NCBI GenBank assembly: GCA_038526915.1
Contig: JBCBGF010000001.1
Span: 496,001 to 560,000, forward strand
Source: JBCBGF01 sp038526915
GTDB taxonomy: Bacteria > Pseudomonadota > Alphaproteobacteria > Rhodobacterales > Rhodobacteraceae
DNA length: 64,000 bases
Reading direction: 5' to 3'
Numbering within the stretch: position 1 is the first letter of the stretch; each line of letters starts with the position of its first letter. The notes beneath the pieces were generated by a model that saw only the letters and a program-made list of their open reading frames with translations, was not told where the DNA came from and made no database searches. Made by a program: the position numbers and the translations under genes. Positions 34,060 through 42,867 of the stretch are shown piece after piece.

Positions 34060-34773
34060 TTAATCCGGCGCCAGCATATAGCCAGCACCCCGCACAGTTT
34101 GCAGATACCGCGGTTGCTTCGGATCGGTCTCAAGCTTGCGCCGCAGCCGCGTGACCTGCACATCCACCGCCCGTTCCTGCGCCTGTCCGCCATCCTTACC
34201 GCCCGCGCGCCCCAGATCTTCGACGAGCTTGCCCCGTGCCACCGGTTCCCCAGGTGTCGCCGCAAAGATCCGCATCAGCTGGCTTTCGGTTGCTGTCAGG
34301 CGTACCGGCGTCTCGCCTTCCCACAGCTTACCCTTTTCAATGTCGTAACGCAGCGGCCCCAGATGCAGGACCTTCGGCCCCGCCTCCGCCGCCTCCTCCT
34401 GCGGCACCCGCCGCAAGATCGCATTGATCCGCAAAAGCAATTCCCGCGGCTCGAACGGCTTGGCAAGGTAGTCGTCCGCCCCGGCCTCGAGCCCCTTGAT
34501 CCGGTCTTCGGTATCTCCCTTGGCGGTCAACAGCAGGATCGGCGTTGCAATCTCTTCCCGGATCGCTTGCGTAAAGCTGATCCCATCCTCACCCGGCATC
34601 ATCACGTCTAGTACGATCAGATCGAACTCCAGCCCCTCAAGCAGCCGCCGGGCATGGGCCGCATCCCGCGCCGCACTGACGAAAAACCCCTGTTTCGCCA
34701 GAAACTTCTGCAACAGCCCCCGAATGCGTTCGTCATCATCGACGATCATCAAATGTGGATCTGCGTCGATCAT
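34060..34773 (-). CDS. petR: PetR-like OmpR-family response regulator
   Basis: The receiver domain has the acidic pair in MIVDDDERI, the phospho-acceptor Asp56 in LIVLDVMMPGEDG, and the Lys in LLTAKGD. The C-terminal winged helix reads LTATESQLMRIF and QVTRLRRKLETDPKQPRYLQTVRGAGYML. It overlaps the MarR gene by ATGA. In Rhodobacter capsulatus a MarR/OmpR pair petP-petR stands directly before petABC; the same pair here is 18 kb away. No histidine kinase is adjacent. Confidence 0.85.
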   Translation of the reverse strand: MIDADPHLMIVDDDERIRGLLQKFLAKQGFFVSAARDAAHARRLLEGLEFDLIVLDVMMPGEDGISFTQAIREEIATPILLLTAKGDTEDRIKGLEAGADDYLAKPFEPRELLLRINAILRRVPQEEAAEAGPKVLHLGPLRYDIEKGKLWEGETPVRLTATESQLMRIFAATPGEPVARGKLVEDLGRAGGKDGGQAQERAVDVQVTRLRRKLETDPKQPRYLQTVRGAGYMLAPD

Positions 34774-35273
34774 CCGCCCGTTTCCTTCGCCTCATCGAAA
34801 TGCCGGCGCATCTCTGGGTCCATCATCGCCTCAAGCACCTGCCGGAACCCGCTGACCGCCTCGGGCCCCGCCGCGCGGTACGCCGCCCGCATCCGCCGCC
34901 GTTGCGCCTCGGACAGGGCCCGTTCCAGCGCCTGTCCCGCTTCGGTCAGGTACAAATGCCGTTCCCGTTTGTCGCGCGTTCCCACCCGGCTTTCAACCAG
35001 CCCGTCTTCGATGAGGGATCGTAGCACACGGTTCAGCGATTGTTTGGTCACGCCCAGGATGGCAAGCAGGTTGTTCACTGTCGTCCCGGGCGAGCGATTG
35101 ATGAAATGCACCGCCCGATGATGCGCGCGGCCATAAGCGTGATCTTCCAGGATCCGGTCAGGGTCCGCCGTGAACCCGCGATAGGCAAAAAACATCGCCT
35201 CGATGCCTTTGCGCAGCTGCTCATCGGTTAGAAACAGCAAGCTTTCGCCGCTCTGCCCGCCACCTTCCGCCAT
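34770..35273 (-). CDS. petP: PetP-like MarR-family regulator
   Basis: The 167-residue winged-helix protein has the recognition region SPGTTVNNLLAILGVTKQ and the wing LVESRVGTRDKRERHLYLTEAG, the MarR DxR motif. The N-terminus matches PetP proteins (LLFLTDEQLRKGIEAMFFAY). It is the first gene of petPR. A near-consensus promoter whose spacer is an inverted repeat lies 28 bases upstream and is the likely self-repression site. Confidence 0.85.
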   Translation of the reverse strand: MAEGGGQSGESLLFLTDEQLRKGIEAMFFAYRGFTADPDRILEDHAYGRAHHRAVHFINRSPGTTVNNLLAILGVTKQSLNRVLRSLIEDGLVESRVGTRDKRERHLYLTEAGQALERALSEAQRRRMRAAYRAAGPEAVSGFRQVLEAMMDPEMRRHFDEAKETGG

Positions 35274-35300
35274 GGTCGGGTGCCTCCCTCGTTTCGACCG

Positions 35301-35329
35301 ATTTTATGTCAGTGTTGTTGACATTCCAA
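35301..35329 (-). promoter_or_regulatory. petPR promoter with inverted-repeat operator in the spacer
   Basis: On the minus strand TTGGAA, a 17-base spacer and TAAAAT form a promoter. The inverted repeat ATGTCA-7-TGACAT (35306-35324) fills the spacer and touches both hexamers. MarR proteins commonly repress their own promoters through such sites. Assignment to PetP is inference. Confidence 0.5.
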
Positions 35330-35442
35330 GAATCAATTGCTAGCCGTCGCGCAGATTTTACGCAATAAATGTCCGCATCGGACCTTTCTTGCGCAACAAA
35401 TGCAAAGATAGCCCAGAGGGCTGCGAAGGAAGGAATGGTACC

Positions 35443-36312
35443 ATGACCGGTGCTTACGACGATCGTGACGGCGTGATTTGGATGGATGGCAAGATGGTGC
35501 AATGGCGCGACGCCAGTGTGCACATCCTGACCCATGGCATGCACTACGCCTCATCGGTGTTCGAGGGCGAGCGGGCCTATTCCGGCAAGATCTTTGAAAG
35601 CCGCAAGCATTCCGAACGCCTCCACGCCTCGGCGCGAATGATCGATTTTGAGATCCCCTGGACCGTCGATGAGATCGAGGCCGCCAAGTACGAGGTCCTT
35701 AAGGCCAACGGGTTCGAAGACGCCTATGTCCGCGCCGTCGCCTGGCGCGGCGCTGGCGAAGACATGGGCGTCGCCGCCGCCCGCAACCCCGTCCGCCTGG
35801 CCATCGCCGCGTGGGAGTGGGGGGCCTATTACGGGGACTCGAAGTTCAAGGGCGCCAAACTCGACATCTCAAAATGGAAACGCCCCTCGCCCGAGACGAT
35901 CCCCAGCCACGCCAAGGCCGCTGGTCTCTACATGATCTGCACAATGTCGAAACACGCGGCCGAGGCGAAGGGTTGCGCCGACGCCATGATGTTCGACTAC
36001 CGCGGCTACGTGGCCGAAGCGACGGGCGCCAACATCTTCTTCGTCAAAGACGGCGAGGTCCACACGCCCGAGCCCGACTGCTTCCTCAACGGCATCACCC
36101 GGCAAACCGTGATTGGTATGCTTGAAGACCGCCAGATCAAGGTCCACGCCCGGCACATCATGCCGGAGGAGTTGGAGGGTTTCGAACAGTGCTGGCTGAC
36201 GGGGACAGCGGCCGAGGTGACGCCTGTGGGCAGCATCGGAGATTGGAACTTCGAGGTTGGGGCGCTGACGCGGGAGATTGCCGAGGGGTATGAGGCGTTG
36301 GTGCGGAATTAA
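35443..36312 (+). CDS. ilvE: Branched-chain amino acid aminotransferase
   Basis: A fold-type IV PLP enzyme making valine, leucine and isoleucine from their keto acids. The start ATG at 35443 has GAAGGAAGGA upstream (an upstream frame from 35389 is rejected) and gives 289 residues. MHYASSVFEGERAY, the PLP lysine region IPSHAKAAGLYM (Lys158), and VAEATGANIFFVKDG followed by GITRQTVI are characteristic. Divergent from petPR. Confidence 0.93.
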   Translation: MTGAYDDRDGVIWMDGKMVQWRDASVHILTHGMHYASSVFEGERAYSGKIFESRKHSERLHASARMIDFEIPWTVDEIEAAKYEVLKANGFEDAYVRAVAWRGAGEDMGVAAARNPVRLAIAAWEWGAYYGDSKFKGAKLDISKWKRPSPETIPSHAKAAGLYMICTMSKHAAEAKGCADAMMFDYRGYVAEATGANIFFVKDGEVHTPEPDCFLNGITRQTVIGMLEDRQIKVHARHIMPEELEGFEQCWLTGTAAEVTPVGSIGDWNFEVGALTREIAEGYEALVRN

Positions 36313-36461
36313 TTCAGCCTGGCTCGTTTCTCATCAAACTTCAAATCCCTGCAAATCGGCATCACTGTAGCTTCATGGTGCTAGGGTCGATGGCCTGCAT
36401 TGATTGGTACTGCCAATCATGTTGAGGATAACTGCATCCGTCCGCGTATGGAGGTGGCCTA

Positions 36462-39032
36462 TTGCGACCGGCCTGGCTCTTCGCGCTGGCCATTGCCGTT
36501 TTCGCGCCCGTGGCCGCAACAGCGCAAAATATCGATCGCTTCCTGACTGTTGGGTCCCCGGCTCACTGGGTGGATACGGCTGAACGACCTCAGGTCGATC
36601 TGTCGACCGTGCGGCGAGATATCGACTATCTGTTTGTGGATCGCCAGGTCAATCACGGGGCCGAAGAGGCGCATCGCTATTTCCGCTATGTCGAAGCACT
36701 TGGGACACCGACAGGTGTTGAAAACAACTCCGCAATAACGATCGACTTCGATCCCGCCTATCAAACCGTGACCGTCCACCACCTTGTCCGCATCCGGAAT
36801 GGTGTGCCAACCGATATCCTGGATCGGCAAGCGTTTGAGCTTTACCGGGTCGAGACCGAGCGCGATCGCCTGATCTACGATGGTAGCCTTCAACTGTCTT
36901 ATCTGATCCGCGACGTACGCGTCGGCGACGTACTTGACTACGCGTTTACGATCCACGGCAAGAATCCCGCAATTGTACCGCATTTCGCAGGGCACTTCGC
37001 CCAAGGCTATTCCGTGCCGGTGCGCCATCATCGAAACCGCCTCGTGGTGCCCACCGATACACACGTCAATTTCGAGAACCACGGGAACTTCCCGGCACCC
37101 GTCATCACTACGGCAACCAATACAACCAGCTATGTCTGGGAAACCCGCGATATGCGGGCGATCCATGTTGAGGACAACATCCCGGATCGTCTTCTTGCCT
37201 ATCCCGGTACACTCTACTCAACTTTCCATAGCTGGCAGGAAGTGGGCGCACACTTCGCGCCTTATTACGACGTGAGTAACCAACATTCAGCGGCCATCGA
37301 CGCGATCGCCACGGACATTCGCGCCAAGCACAGCACCCAGGCCGAACAGTTGCGCGCTGCGCTGGATTTCGTTCAGAGCGAAATTCGTTATCTAGGTATC
37401 GCACTTGGCGGCGCTGGCGGGTTTATCCCCCGCGACCCCGATCAGGTGCTGAGTGATCGCTTTGGCGATTGCAAGGATATGGCCATTTTACTGCTGGCGA
37501 TCCTGGCCAAGCTCGATATCGAGGCCGCCCCGCTTCTGGTAAACATCGAGACGCGCGATGCAGTTGATGCTTTTTTGCCGTCTCACCGGGCCTTTGATCA
37601 CGTCATCGTTTCGGCCACTTTAGACGGAACCACTTATCATCTCGACCCCACCCGTGGCGTACAGATTGGCACGCTTGACCACATTCAGCAGGGCGACTTT
37701 GGCAAGGGCGTCGTCGTATCCGTCGACGGGCCCGGAATGATCGCAGCGCCCGCCCCCTTGCCCGACTACTTTGAAGATGTTCGTGACACGTTCGACCTGG
37801 TCAGCGAACCAGGCGCGGCCCTTTTGACCAGCGTGTCCACGTACCACAAAGGGCGCGCTGACGCGATGCTGTCATGGTACCAAAGCGAGGGGCCTGAGCG
37901 CGTTGATCGCAACTTCTTTGAGTACTTCCAGGGCCTCTATCCGCAAATCGAACAACTCTCCCCGCTTGAATTGACGGTTGATGAGGAATTGGGCTCGGTC
38001 TCCCTGACGGCGCAGTACCGCATTCCTGAAGCCTGGACACTGTACGACGATGGCACTGGTGAGTTTTTCTTTGTGCACGCTCAGGATCTTTCTCAGGACA
38101 TGCCGGCGCATATCGCGACCTCGCGCACGTTGCCCTTCGCGTTAGAGCACCCCGTGCGCAGCCGCCAAACGCTCGTCTTCAAACTCGATGATACATGGGC
38201 AATCGACAACAGTGCGAAACGTATCGAAAACGCCGCCTTCAGGTTCAGCAACGTCGAACACTTCGTGAACGGCATCTACGTTAAACAAGTCTCCTATCAA
38301 AGCAAATCGAATGAAATCGCCGCCCAAGACTTTCGGGCCATCATGGACGATCTATCCCAAGCTGAAGACTACGTCGGCGTCACGTTGCAATATACATTCC
38401 CAGAACACCTGGATCCGATTGCCGCTTTCTTTGCAGACGTCGAGGATGTCGAAACCAAGATCAAACTCTGGAATATTTTCACGATCCTCGTTTCGGTACT
38501 TGGCGCCTTGTTGTTGATCCAGCGTCAAGCCGTGCAACGCGACGGTCAGCGGTTCTATCCGGTGTCGCTTCTAAAGTTCACAGTCCTGGCCCTCATCACC
38601 GCTGGCATCTACCCGGTCTATTGGGCGTACATGAACTGGCGTTGGCTCAAGCACGCTGCAGCCCAGGATGTCTCCCCAGGCTGGCGCGCGTTCTTTTCCT
38701 CCTTCACGAATTTCAACTTGTTCCAACGAATGGCCAACACCCCCGACAGCCCACAGTGGTTTCGGTCTGCCGCCATCCCGCTCGCGTCGGTGATCCTTTT
38801 GGGTTACTTCGCCAACCTTCTCTACAATCGAACGCCAGACGCCCCAGAGGCCCTGTTTCTGTTTGCAACGGTTTGCACATTTGCCTGGTTGCCCGCAGTC
38901 AGACATGTCAATGGGCTCAATGCAGACCATCCCGAGATCCTTCGCGCACATTCGCGCTTTGGATGGCCTGCTATCGGGATGATTGCTTTGTTTACGCCGC
39001 TGACCGCTCTGATGATCTACGGGTATTTCTGA
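36462..39032 (+). CDS. DUF3857/transglutaminase-like exported membrane protein
   Basis: TTG start with GGAGG upstream; the signal peptide is LFALAIAVFAPVAATAQ. The large exported part contains a DUF3857-type domain (roughly residues 50-220) and a transglutaminase-like core with RFGDCKDMAILLLAIL (Cys337), RAFDHVIVSA and YHLDPTRG supplying Cys, His and Asp. From about residue 670, four or five hydrophobic helices follow, with WAYMNWRWLKHA between them. Such proteins are thought to be envelope peptidase- or cross-linking-like enzymes; substrate unknown. 856 residues. It stands alone. Confidence 0.75.
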   Translation: MRPAWLFALAIAVFAPVAATAQNIDRFLTVGSPAHWVDTAERPQVDLSTVRRDIDYLFVDRQVNHGAEEAHRYFRYVEALGTPTGVENNSAITIDFDPAYQTVTVHHLVRIRNGVPTDILDRQAFELYRVETERDRLIYDGSLQLSYLIRDVRVGDVLDYAFTIHGKNPAIVPHFAGHFAQGYSVPVRHHRNRLVVPTDTHVNFENHGNFPAPVITTATNTTSYVWETRDMRAIHVEDNIPDRLLAYPGTLYSTFHSWQEVGAHFAPYYDVSNQHSAAIDAIATDIRAKHSTQAEQLRAALDFVQSEIRYLGIALGGAGGFIPRDPDQVLSDRFGDCKDMAILLLAILAKLDIEAAPLLVNIETRDAVDAFLPSHRAFDHVIVSATLDGTTYHLDPTRGVQIGTLDHIQQGDFGKGVVVSVDGPGMIAAPAPLPDYFEDVRDTFDLVSEPGAALLTSVSTYHKGRADAMLSWYQSEGPERVDRNFFEYFQGLYPQIEQLSPLELTVDEELGSVSLTAQYRIPEAWTLYDDGTGEFFFVHAQDLSQDMPAHIATSRTLPFALEHPVRSRQTLVFKLDDTWAIDNSAKRIENAAFRFSNVEHFVNGIYVKQVSYQSKSNEIAAQDFRAIMDDLSQAEDYVGVTLQYTFPEHLDPIAAFFADVEDVETKIKLWNIFTILVSVLGALLLIQRQAVQRDGQRFYPVSLLKFTVLALITAGIYPVYWAYMNWRWLKHAAAQDVSPGWRAFFSSFTNFNLFQRMANTPDSPQWFRSAAIPLASVILLGYFANLLYNRTPDAPEALFLFATVCTFAWLPAVRHVNGLNADHPEILRAHSRFGWPAIGMIALFTPLTALMIYGYF

Positions 39033-39038
39033 GCGCCC

Positions 39039-39971
39039 TCACTGCATCCCCTTCGCCCGCACCTTCGCCTCCGCCGCCCGCTTCAGCCCCAGCTGCCGCT
39101 CCCTCAGGAAGATCGCCACGCCGGCCCCGATGATCAGCGTTGCCCCGACGAGCATCTGCACCGTCGGCACCTCAGAAAACGCAAGCCATCCGATCAGGAT
39201 CGCCGAGATCATCGAGGTATAGGTGAACGGCGCCAGGGACCCGGCTTCTGCAAATCGGTACGAGTTGGTCAGCAGCAACTGCCCGCACACCCCGATCAGA
39301 CCAGCCCCCACCAGAAACACCCACTCCCAGCCCACCGGCCACACCCAGCCAAACGGCACGGTCAATAAAGCCGCCGCACTCGCCGTCACCGAGAAGTAGA
39401 ACACGATCGCCGCCGGATGCTCTGTCCCCGTCATCCGCTTGACAAATATCTGCGCAAAGGCGGCACAAGTCGCTGAGCCCAGGACCAACGCGGCCCCGAT
39501 CAGCTCCGCCGACGATCCCTCCACCGACAGCCGCGGCCATAGGATCACCAGCACGCCGAACAGCCCCACCGCCACCGCCGTGATCCGGATCATCCGGATC
39601 CGCTCGCCCAGCATCAGCGCCGCAAAGACCACGATTAGGATCGGCGTGACGAACCGCAGCGCCGTCACTTCGGGCAGGGGCAGGAACTTCAGCCCCGCAA
39701 AGCCCAGGCCCATCGCGGTTGTCCCCACGATCCCGCGCCACGCATGGCCGCGCCAGTTCGCCGTGCGTAGGGCATTGGCCATCTGCCCCTGCCATCCGTA
39801 CCACAGCATCAGGATCGGAATCGCGGCAAACGCACGAAAGAATACCGCCTGTCCCGTGGGAATGCGGTCGGCGGCCTTGATGAAACTGGTCATCACTGTG
39901 AACAGCGTGACCGCAAGGATCATCAATACGATACCACGGACAGGACTGGCAGGCGGGGGATCGGAGGGCAT
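39039..39971 (-). CDS. EamA/DMT-family transporter
   Basis: 310 residues with ten hydrophobic helices in two repeats. The N-terminus reads GIVLMILAVTLFTVMTSFIK, and an EamA-typical LGERIRMIRITAVAVGLFGV ends the first half. It converges with the DUF3857 gene, leaving 6 bases. The substrate cannot be told from sequence. It is not closely similar by eye to the other EamA protein at 23752. Confidence 0.85.
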   Translation of the reverse strand: MPSDPPPASPVRGIVLMILAVTLFTVMTSFIKAADRIPTGQAVFFRAFAAIPILMLWYGWQGQMANALRTANWRGHAWRGIVGTTAMGLGFAGLKFLPLPEVTALRFVTPILIVVFAALMLGERIRMIRITAVAVGLFGVLVILWPRLSVEGSSAELIGAALVLGSATCAAFAQIFVKRMTGTEHPAAIVFYFSVTASAAALLTVPFGWVWPVGWEWVFLVGAGLIGVCGQLLLTNSYRFAEAGSLAPFTYTSMISAILIGWLAFSEVPTVQMLVGATLIIGAGVAIFLRERQLGLKRAAEAKVRAKGMQ

Positions 39972-40008
39972 ACCCGCGACCTAACGCGTTTCGCCGCCGT
40001 CCGAAAGC

Positions 40009-40194
40009 TCAGTCCGCGAAGCGTGCGATCTGCAGATACCGCCTCAGCCGGCCGGCGTTATTCACCGGGCGCGGCGTGCGGCGCAGCGAATGCGTGCGCG
40101 GCCCGGCCACACGCCGCATCCGCTCGATCCGCAGGAACTGGGATAGCGATTGTCCGGCCCGGTGCCGCGGGCGGTCAACGATATGCTTGGGCAT
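40009..40194 (-). CDS. Small arginine-rich protein (61 aa)
   Basis: GGAGGAG stands 4 bases before the ATG on the minus strand, a strong ribosome binding site that separates this frame from random ones. The product (MPKHIVDRPRHRAGQSLSQF, later RRVAGPRTHSLRRTPR) is very basic, with no membrane segment. Nucleic acid or ribosome binding is possible but unsupported. It lies between an EamA gene and queG, all on the minus strand. Confidence 0.5.
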   Translation of the reverse strand: MPKHIVDRPRHRAGQSLSQFLRIERMRRVAGPRTHSLRRTPRPVNNAGRLRRYLQIARFAD

Positions 40195-40226
40195 CGGTCT
40201 CCTCCCTCAAATGAGACCCTATTCTA

Positions 40227-41258
40227 TCACAAATCCCGCAACCGGCCCACCGCCCAACGCGCGGCGTCGGCAACGGCCGGGTCGGGATCCTTCACCAATG
40301 CTGCCGCTTCCCCAGCCAACGCCGGATCGCCAGAGTTCCCGATTGCATAAAGCACATTGCGCACAAACCGATCCCGCCCAATCCGTTTGATCGGACTGCC
40401 CGAAAACCGCGCGCGAAAGCCCGCATCGTCCAACCGCACGAGGTCCGCCAAAGGCGGCGCCACCAGATCGTCCCGCGCCGCATAGCGTGCCTCAGTGGCT
40501 ACGGCTGCAAACTTGTTCCAGGGGCACACCGCCAGACAATCGTCGCAGCCATAGATCCGGTTGCCCATCATCGGGCGCAGCGCCTCATCCACCGGCCCCT
40601 TATGCTCGATCGTCAGGTAGGAAATGCACCGCCGCGCATCTAGCTGATAGGGCGCCGGAAAGGCATCCGTGGGACAGATATCAAGGCATGCCCGACACGA
40701 CCCGCAATGGTCCATTTCCGCTGGATCAGGGTCGATTTTCAGCGTGGTGAAGATCGCCCCCAAAAAGAACCAGTTCCCCAATTCCCGGCTCAACAGGTTC
40801 GTGTGCTTGCCCTGCCACCCCAGCCCCGCCGCCTGCGCCAAAGGCTTCTCCGCGACCGGGGCGGTATCTACAAACACCTTCACCTCGCCCCCAGCGTGCG
40901 TGATCAGCCACCGCGCCAGTCGTTTCAGCCGCTTCTTCACCAGATCATGGTAATCGCGGTTCCGTGCATAGACTGAAATCGTCGCTTGGTCTCGCCGCTC
41001 CAACGCCGCCAGCGGATCGTCTTCAGGCGTATACATCTCCGCCAGCATGATTACCGACTGCACCTCGGGCCACAGCGCCAGCGGATCACCCCGCCACGCG
41101 CTTCGGGCCTCCAACCACCCCATCTGCCCATGCCGCCCGTCCGCCAAAAACGCAGCCAAGCGCTCCGGCACCTCCGGAATCGCATCCGGCGCACACACCC
41201 GCGCCGCCGCAAACCCCTCCTCCAGAGCCTGCGCCTGCAACCGCGCCTTCAGGTCCAT
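40227..41258 (-). CDS. queG: Epoxyqueuosine reductase
   Basis: The cobalamin and iron-sulfur enzyme that makes queuosine from epoxyqueuosine in tRNA. Two 4Fe-4S binding stretches are intact: CGSCRACLDICPTDAF and GCDDCLAVCPWNKFA. The N-terminal corrin-binding part includes ARNRDYHDLVKKRLKRLARW and FVDTAPVAEKPLAQAAGLGW. A HEAT-like C-terminus ends the protein. 343 residues is normal. It lies 66 bases after a GST gene, with a dispersed repeat in the spacer. Confidence 0.92.
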   Translation of the reverse strand: MDLKARLQAQALEEGFAAARVCAPDAIPEVPERLAAFLADGRHGQMGWLEARSAWRGDPLALWPEVQSVIMLAEMYTPEDDPLAALERRDQATISVYARNRDYHDLVKKRLKRLARWLITHAGGEVKVFVDTAPVAEKPLAQAAGLGWQGKHTNLLSRELGNWFFLGAIFTTLKIDPDPAEMDHCGSCRACLDICPTDAFPAPYQLDARRCISYLTIEHKGPVDEALRPMMGNRIYGCDDCLAVCPWNKFAAVATEARYAARDDLVAPPLADLVRLDDAGFRARFSGSPIKRIGRDRFVRNVLYAIGNSGDPALAGEAAALVKDPDPAVADAARWAVGRLRDL

Positions 41259-41260
41259 GA

Positions 41261-41324
41261 TCTTTGGTCGTCAAATATCCCGGGGGAGGGGCGGACGGAT
41301 GTCCGCAACGGGGGCAGCGCCCCC
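41261..41324. repeat. Dispersed intergenic repeat, copy 2, with two hairpins
   Basis: TCTTTGGTCGTCAAATATCC (41261-41280) repeats the box at 28445, differing at three positions. It is followed by GGGGG, a hairpin GCGGAC-GGAT-GTCCGC (41291-41306), and a hairpin GGGGGC-AGC-GCCCCC (41310-41324) abutting the GST stop. I recall such elements in many Rhodobacterales intergenic spaces. The second hairpin may attenuate GST-to-queG transcription. Confidence 0.6.
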
Positions 41325-41990
41325 TTAAAAGTCCAGATCCGCATAATGCGCCGGCGGCGGGAACCCTGGCACGTGATCGGCCAACAGCCCCCGAAACGCG
41401 GGCCGCGATTTGATCTTGGCATACCACTCATGCACATTGCTCGACCGCGTCCAATCCACGTCGGAAATATAGTCTAACGCGGAAAAATGCGCAGCCGCCG
41501 CGAAATCGGCCATGGTCATCACATCGCCCGCCAACCACCGCCGCTGGTCCAGAAGCCACGACATGTAATCAAGGTGGAACTTGATCGCTTTGGCCCCCGC
41601 TTTCACGTTCGTCGAGTCCGGATAGCCCGCTTTGGTGATTTTCTTGTTCACCCGCTCATACAGCAGCTTTGACGTCACCTCCTGATGGAACTTGTCGTCA
41701 AACCACGCCACCAGCCGCCGCACCTCGAACCGGGCCGCGCGGTCGCGGGGATAGAGCGTAGGCTCGGGGTAGGCCTCTTCGACATACTCACAAATCGGCG
41801 TGCTTTCGGCCAGGGTCAGCCCGTCGATCTTCAAAACCGGGATCTTGCCCGCCGGATTGCGGCGCAAGAAATCGGTGTCGGCCTCCCAATACCGCTCTTC
41901 CACCAGTTCAACTTCGATCTTCTTCTCCGCCAGGCACAGACGCACCTTGCGGCAAAACGGGGAAAGCGGAACGTGATAGAGACGGTGCAT
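41325..41990 (-). CDS. Glutathione S-transferase family protein
   Basis: The start at 41990 (MHRLYHVPLSPFCRKVRLCL) is chosen because the thioredoxin fold begins here; the longer frame adds only Arg-rich sequence. PFCRKV places Cys at the active site. GKIPVLKIDGLTLAESTPIC is the cis-Pro and glutathione-contact region, and the C-terminal helical domain carries WLAGDVMTMADFAAAAHFSAL. 221 residues. Precedes queG on the same strand. Confidence 0.85.
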   Translation of the reverse strand: MHRLYHVPLSPFCRKVRLCLAEKKIEVELVEERYWEADTDFLRRNPAGKIPVLKIDGLTLAESTPICEYVEEAYPEPTLYPRDRAARFEVRRLVAWFDDKFHQEVTSKLLYERVNKKITKAGYPDSTNVKAGAKAIKFHLDYMSWLLDQRRWLAGDVMTMADFAAAAHFSALDYISDVDWTRSSNVHEWYAKIKSRPAFRGLLADHVPGFPPPAHYADLDF

Positions 41991-42042
41991 CTTTGCGTGA
42001 CCTGTCAGAGATGGTCTTCCATGCCGCGATTTTGCCCGGGGT

Positions 42043-42867
42043 TCAACTCTCGAAGCATGCGGCGCGCCCATCCCGGCGGATCGTCGCGGCCCCATCGAGG
42101 ATGGACCCTGCGCGGCGTTGGACGAAATCCGAGGGGCTGGAGGCCGATCGCACCTTGGGCGCGGGCAGGATTGCGGCCAGTCTTGCGGCCTGGGATGCGG
42201 TCAACGCATCGGCACTTACGCCGAAATAGTGTCTACTTGCCGCCTCGACCCCGAACACCCCTTCATCGAACTCGGCCACGTTCAGGTACACCTCCACGAT
42301 CCGCCGCTTTGACCAGAACAGCTCGACCAAGGGCGTCAGCACCGCCTCCAGCGCCTTTCGCCCCCAACTCCGCCCGTGCCACAGGTACACATTCTTCACC
42401 ACTTGCTGCGTGATGGTCGATGCTCCCCGATCAGCCCCATCCTCGAGCGCATCCCGGATCGCAGCCATATCGAACCCCCAGTGCAGGCAGAAATTGGCAT
42501 CTTCCGCCGCCACCAGCGACCGCGCCATCACGGGCGCAATCTCTTCCATCGGACGCCACATCTGTTCAGCGGTCCCAAGGCGGCGAATTTCGGCGATCTT
42601 GTAAGGCGTGGTCGGTGGGTTCACGACTGAAAACAGGGCCACTGCCAACAACACGATCACCACAAGGCCCAACACACCGCGCTTCAGCCATTTCAGCCCC
42701 TGCGCGATCCATCCTGCCTGTGTCTTGGCGCCCTTCTTTCGGGGCGCGCGCTTCTTGGCTGCTGCTTTCTGTGCCACCTGAGTGACATGCCCCGCCGTCC
42801 GTCGCCGGTCAAGCCAAGGTGGAAAAACGCTGGGTTCAACGGGCGACCCACGATAGGCTCGGCCCAT
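42043..42867 (-). CDS. mtgA: Monofunctional biosynthetic peptidoglycan transglycosylase
   Basis: A GT51 enzyme polymerising lipid II into glycan strands. One N-terminal anchor helix (GVLGLVVIVLLAVALFSVV) is followed by the GT51 core: VAAEDANFCLHWGFD (catalytic Glu), GASTITQQVVKNVYLW and KRRIVEVYLNVAEFDEG. No transpeptidase domain is present. The start is uncertain. The first ATG (42867) adds an Arg/Pro-rich 30-residue extension, and a GTG at 42777 (VAQKAAAKKRAP) gives a length closer to relatives. The ATG at 42867 shares its bases with the divergent small gene. Confidence 0.88.
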   Translation of the reverse strand: MGRAYRGSPVEPSVFPPWLDRRRTAGHVTQVAQKAAAKKRAPRKKGAKTQAGWIAQGLKWLKRGVLGLVVIVLLAVALFSVVNPPTTPYKIAEIRRLGTAEQMWRPMEEIAPVMARSLVAAEDANFCLHWGFDMAAIRDALEDGADRGASTITQQVVKNVYLWHGRSWGRKALEAVLTPLVELFWSKRRIVEVYLNVAEFDEGVFGVEAASRHYFGVSADALTASQAARLAAILPAPKVRSASSPSDFVQRRAGSILDGAATIRRDGRAACFES

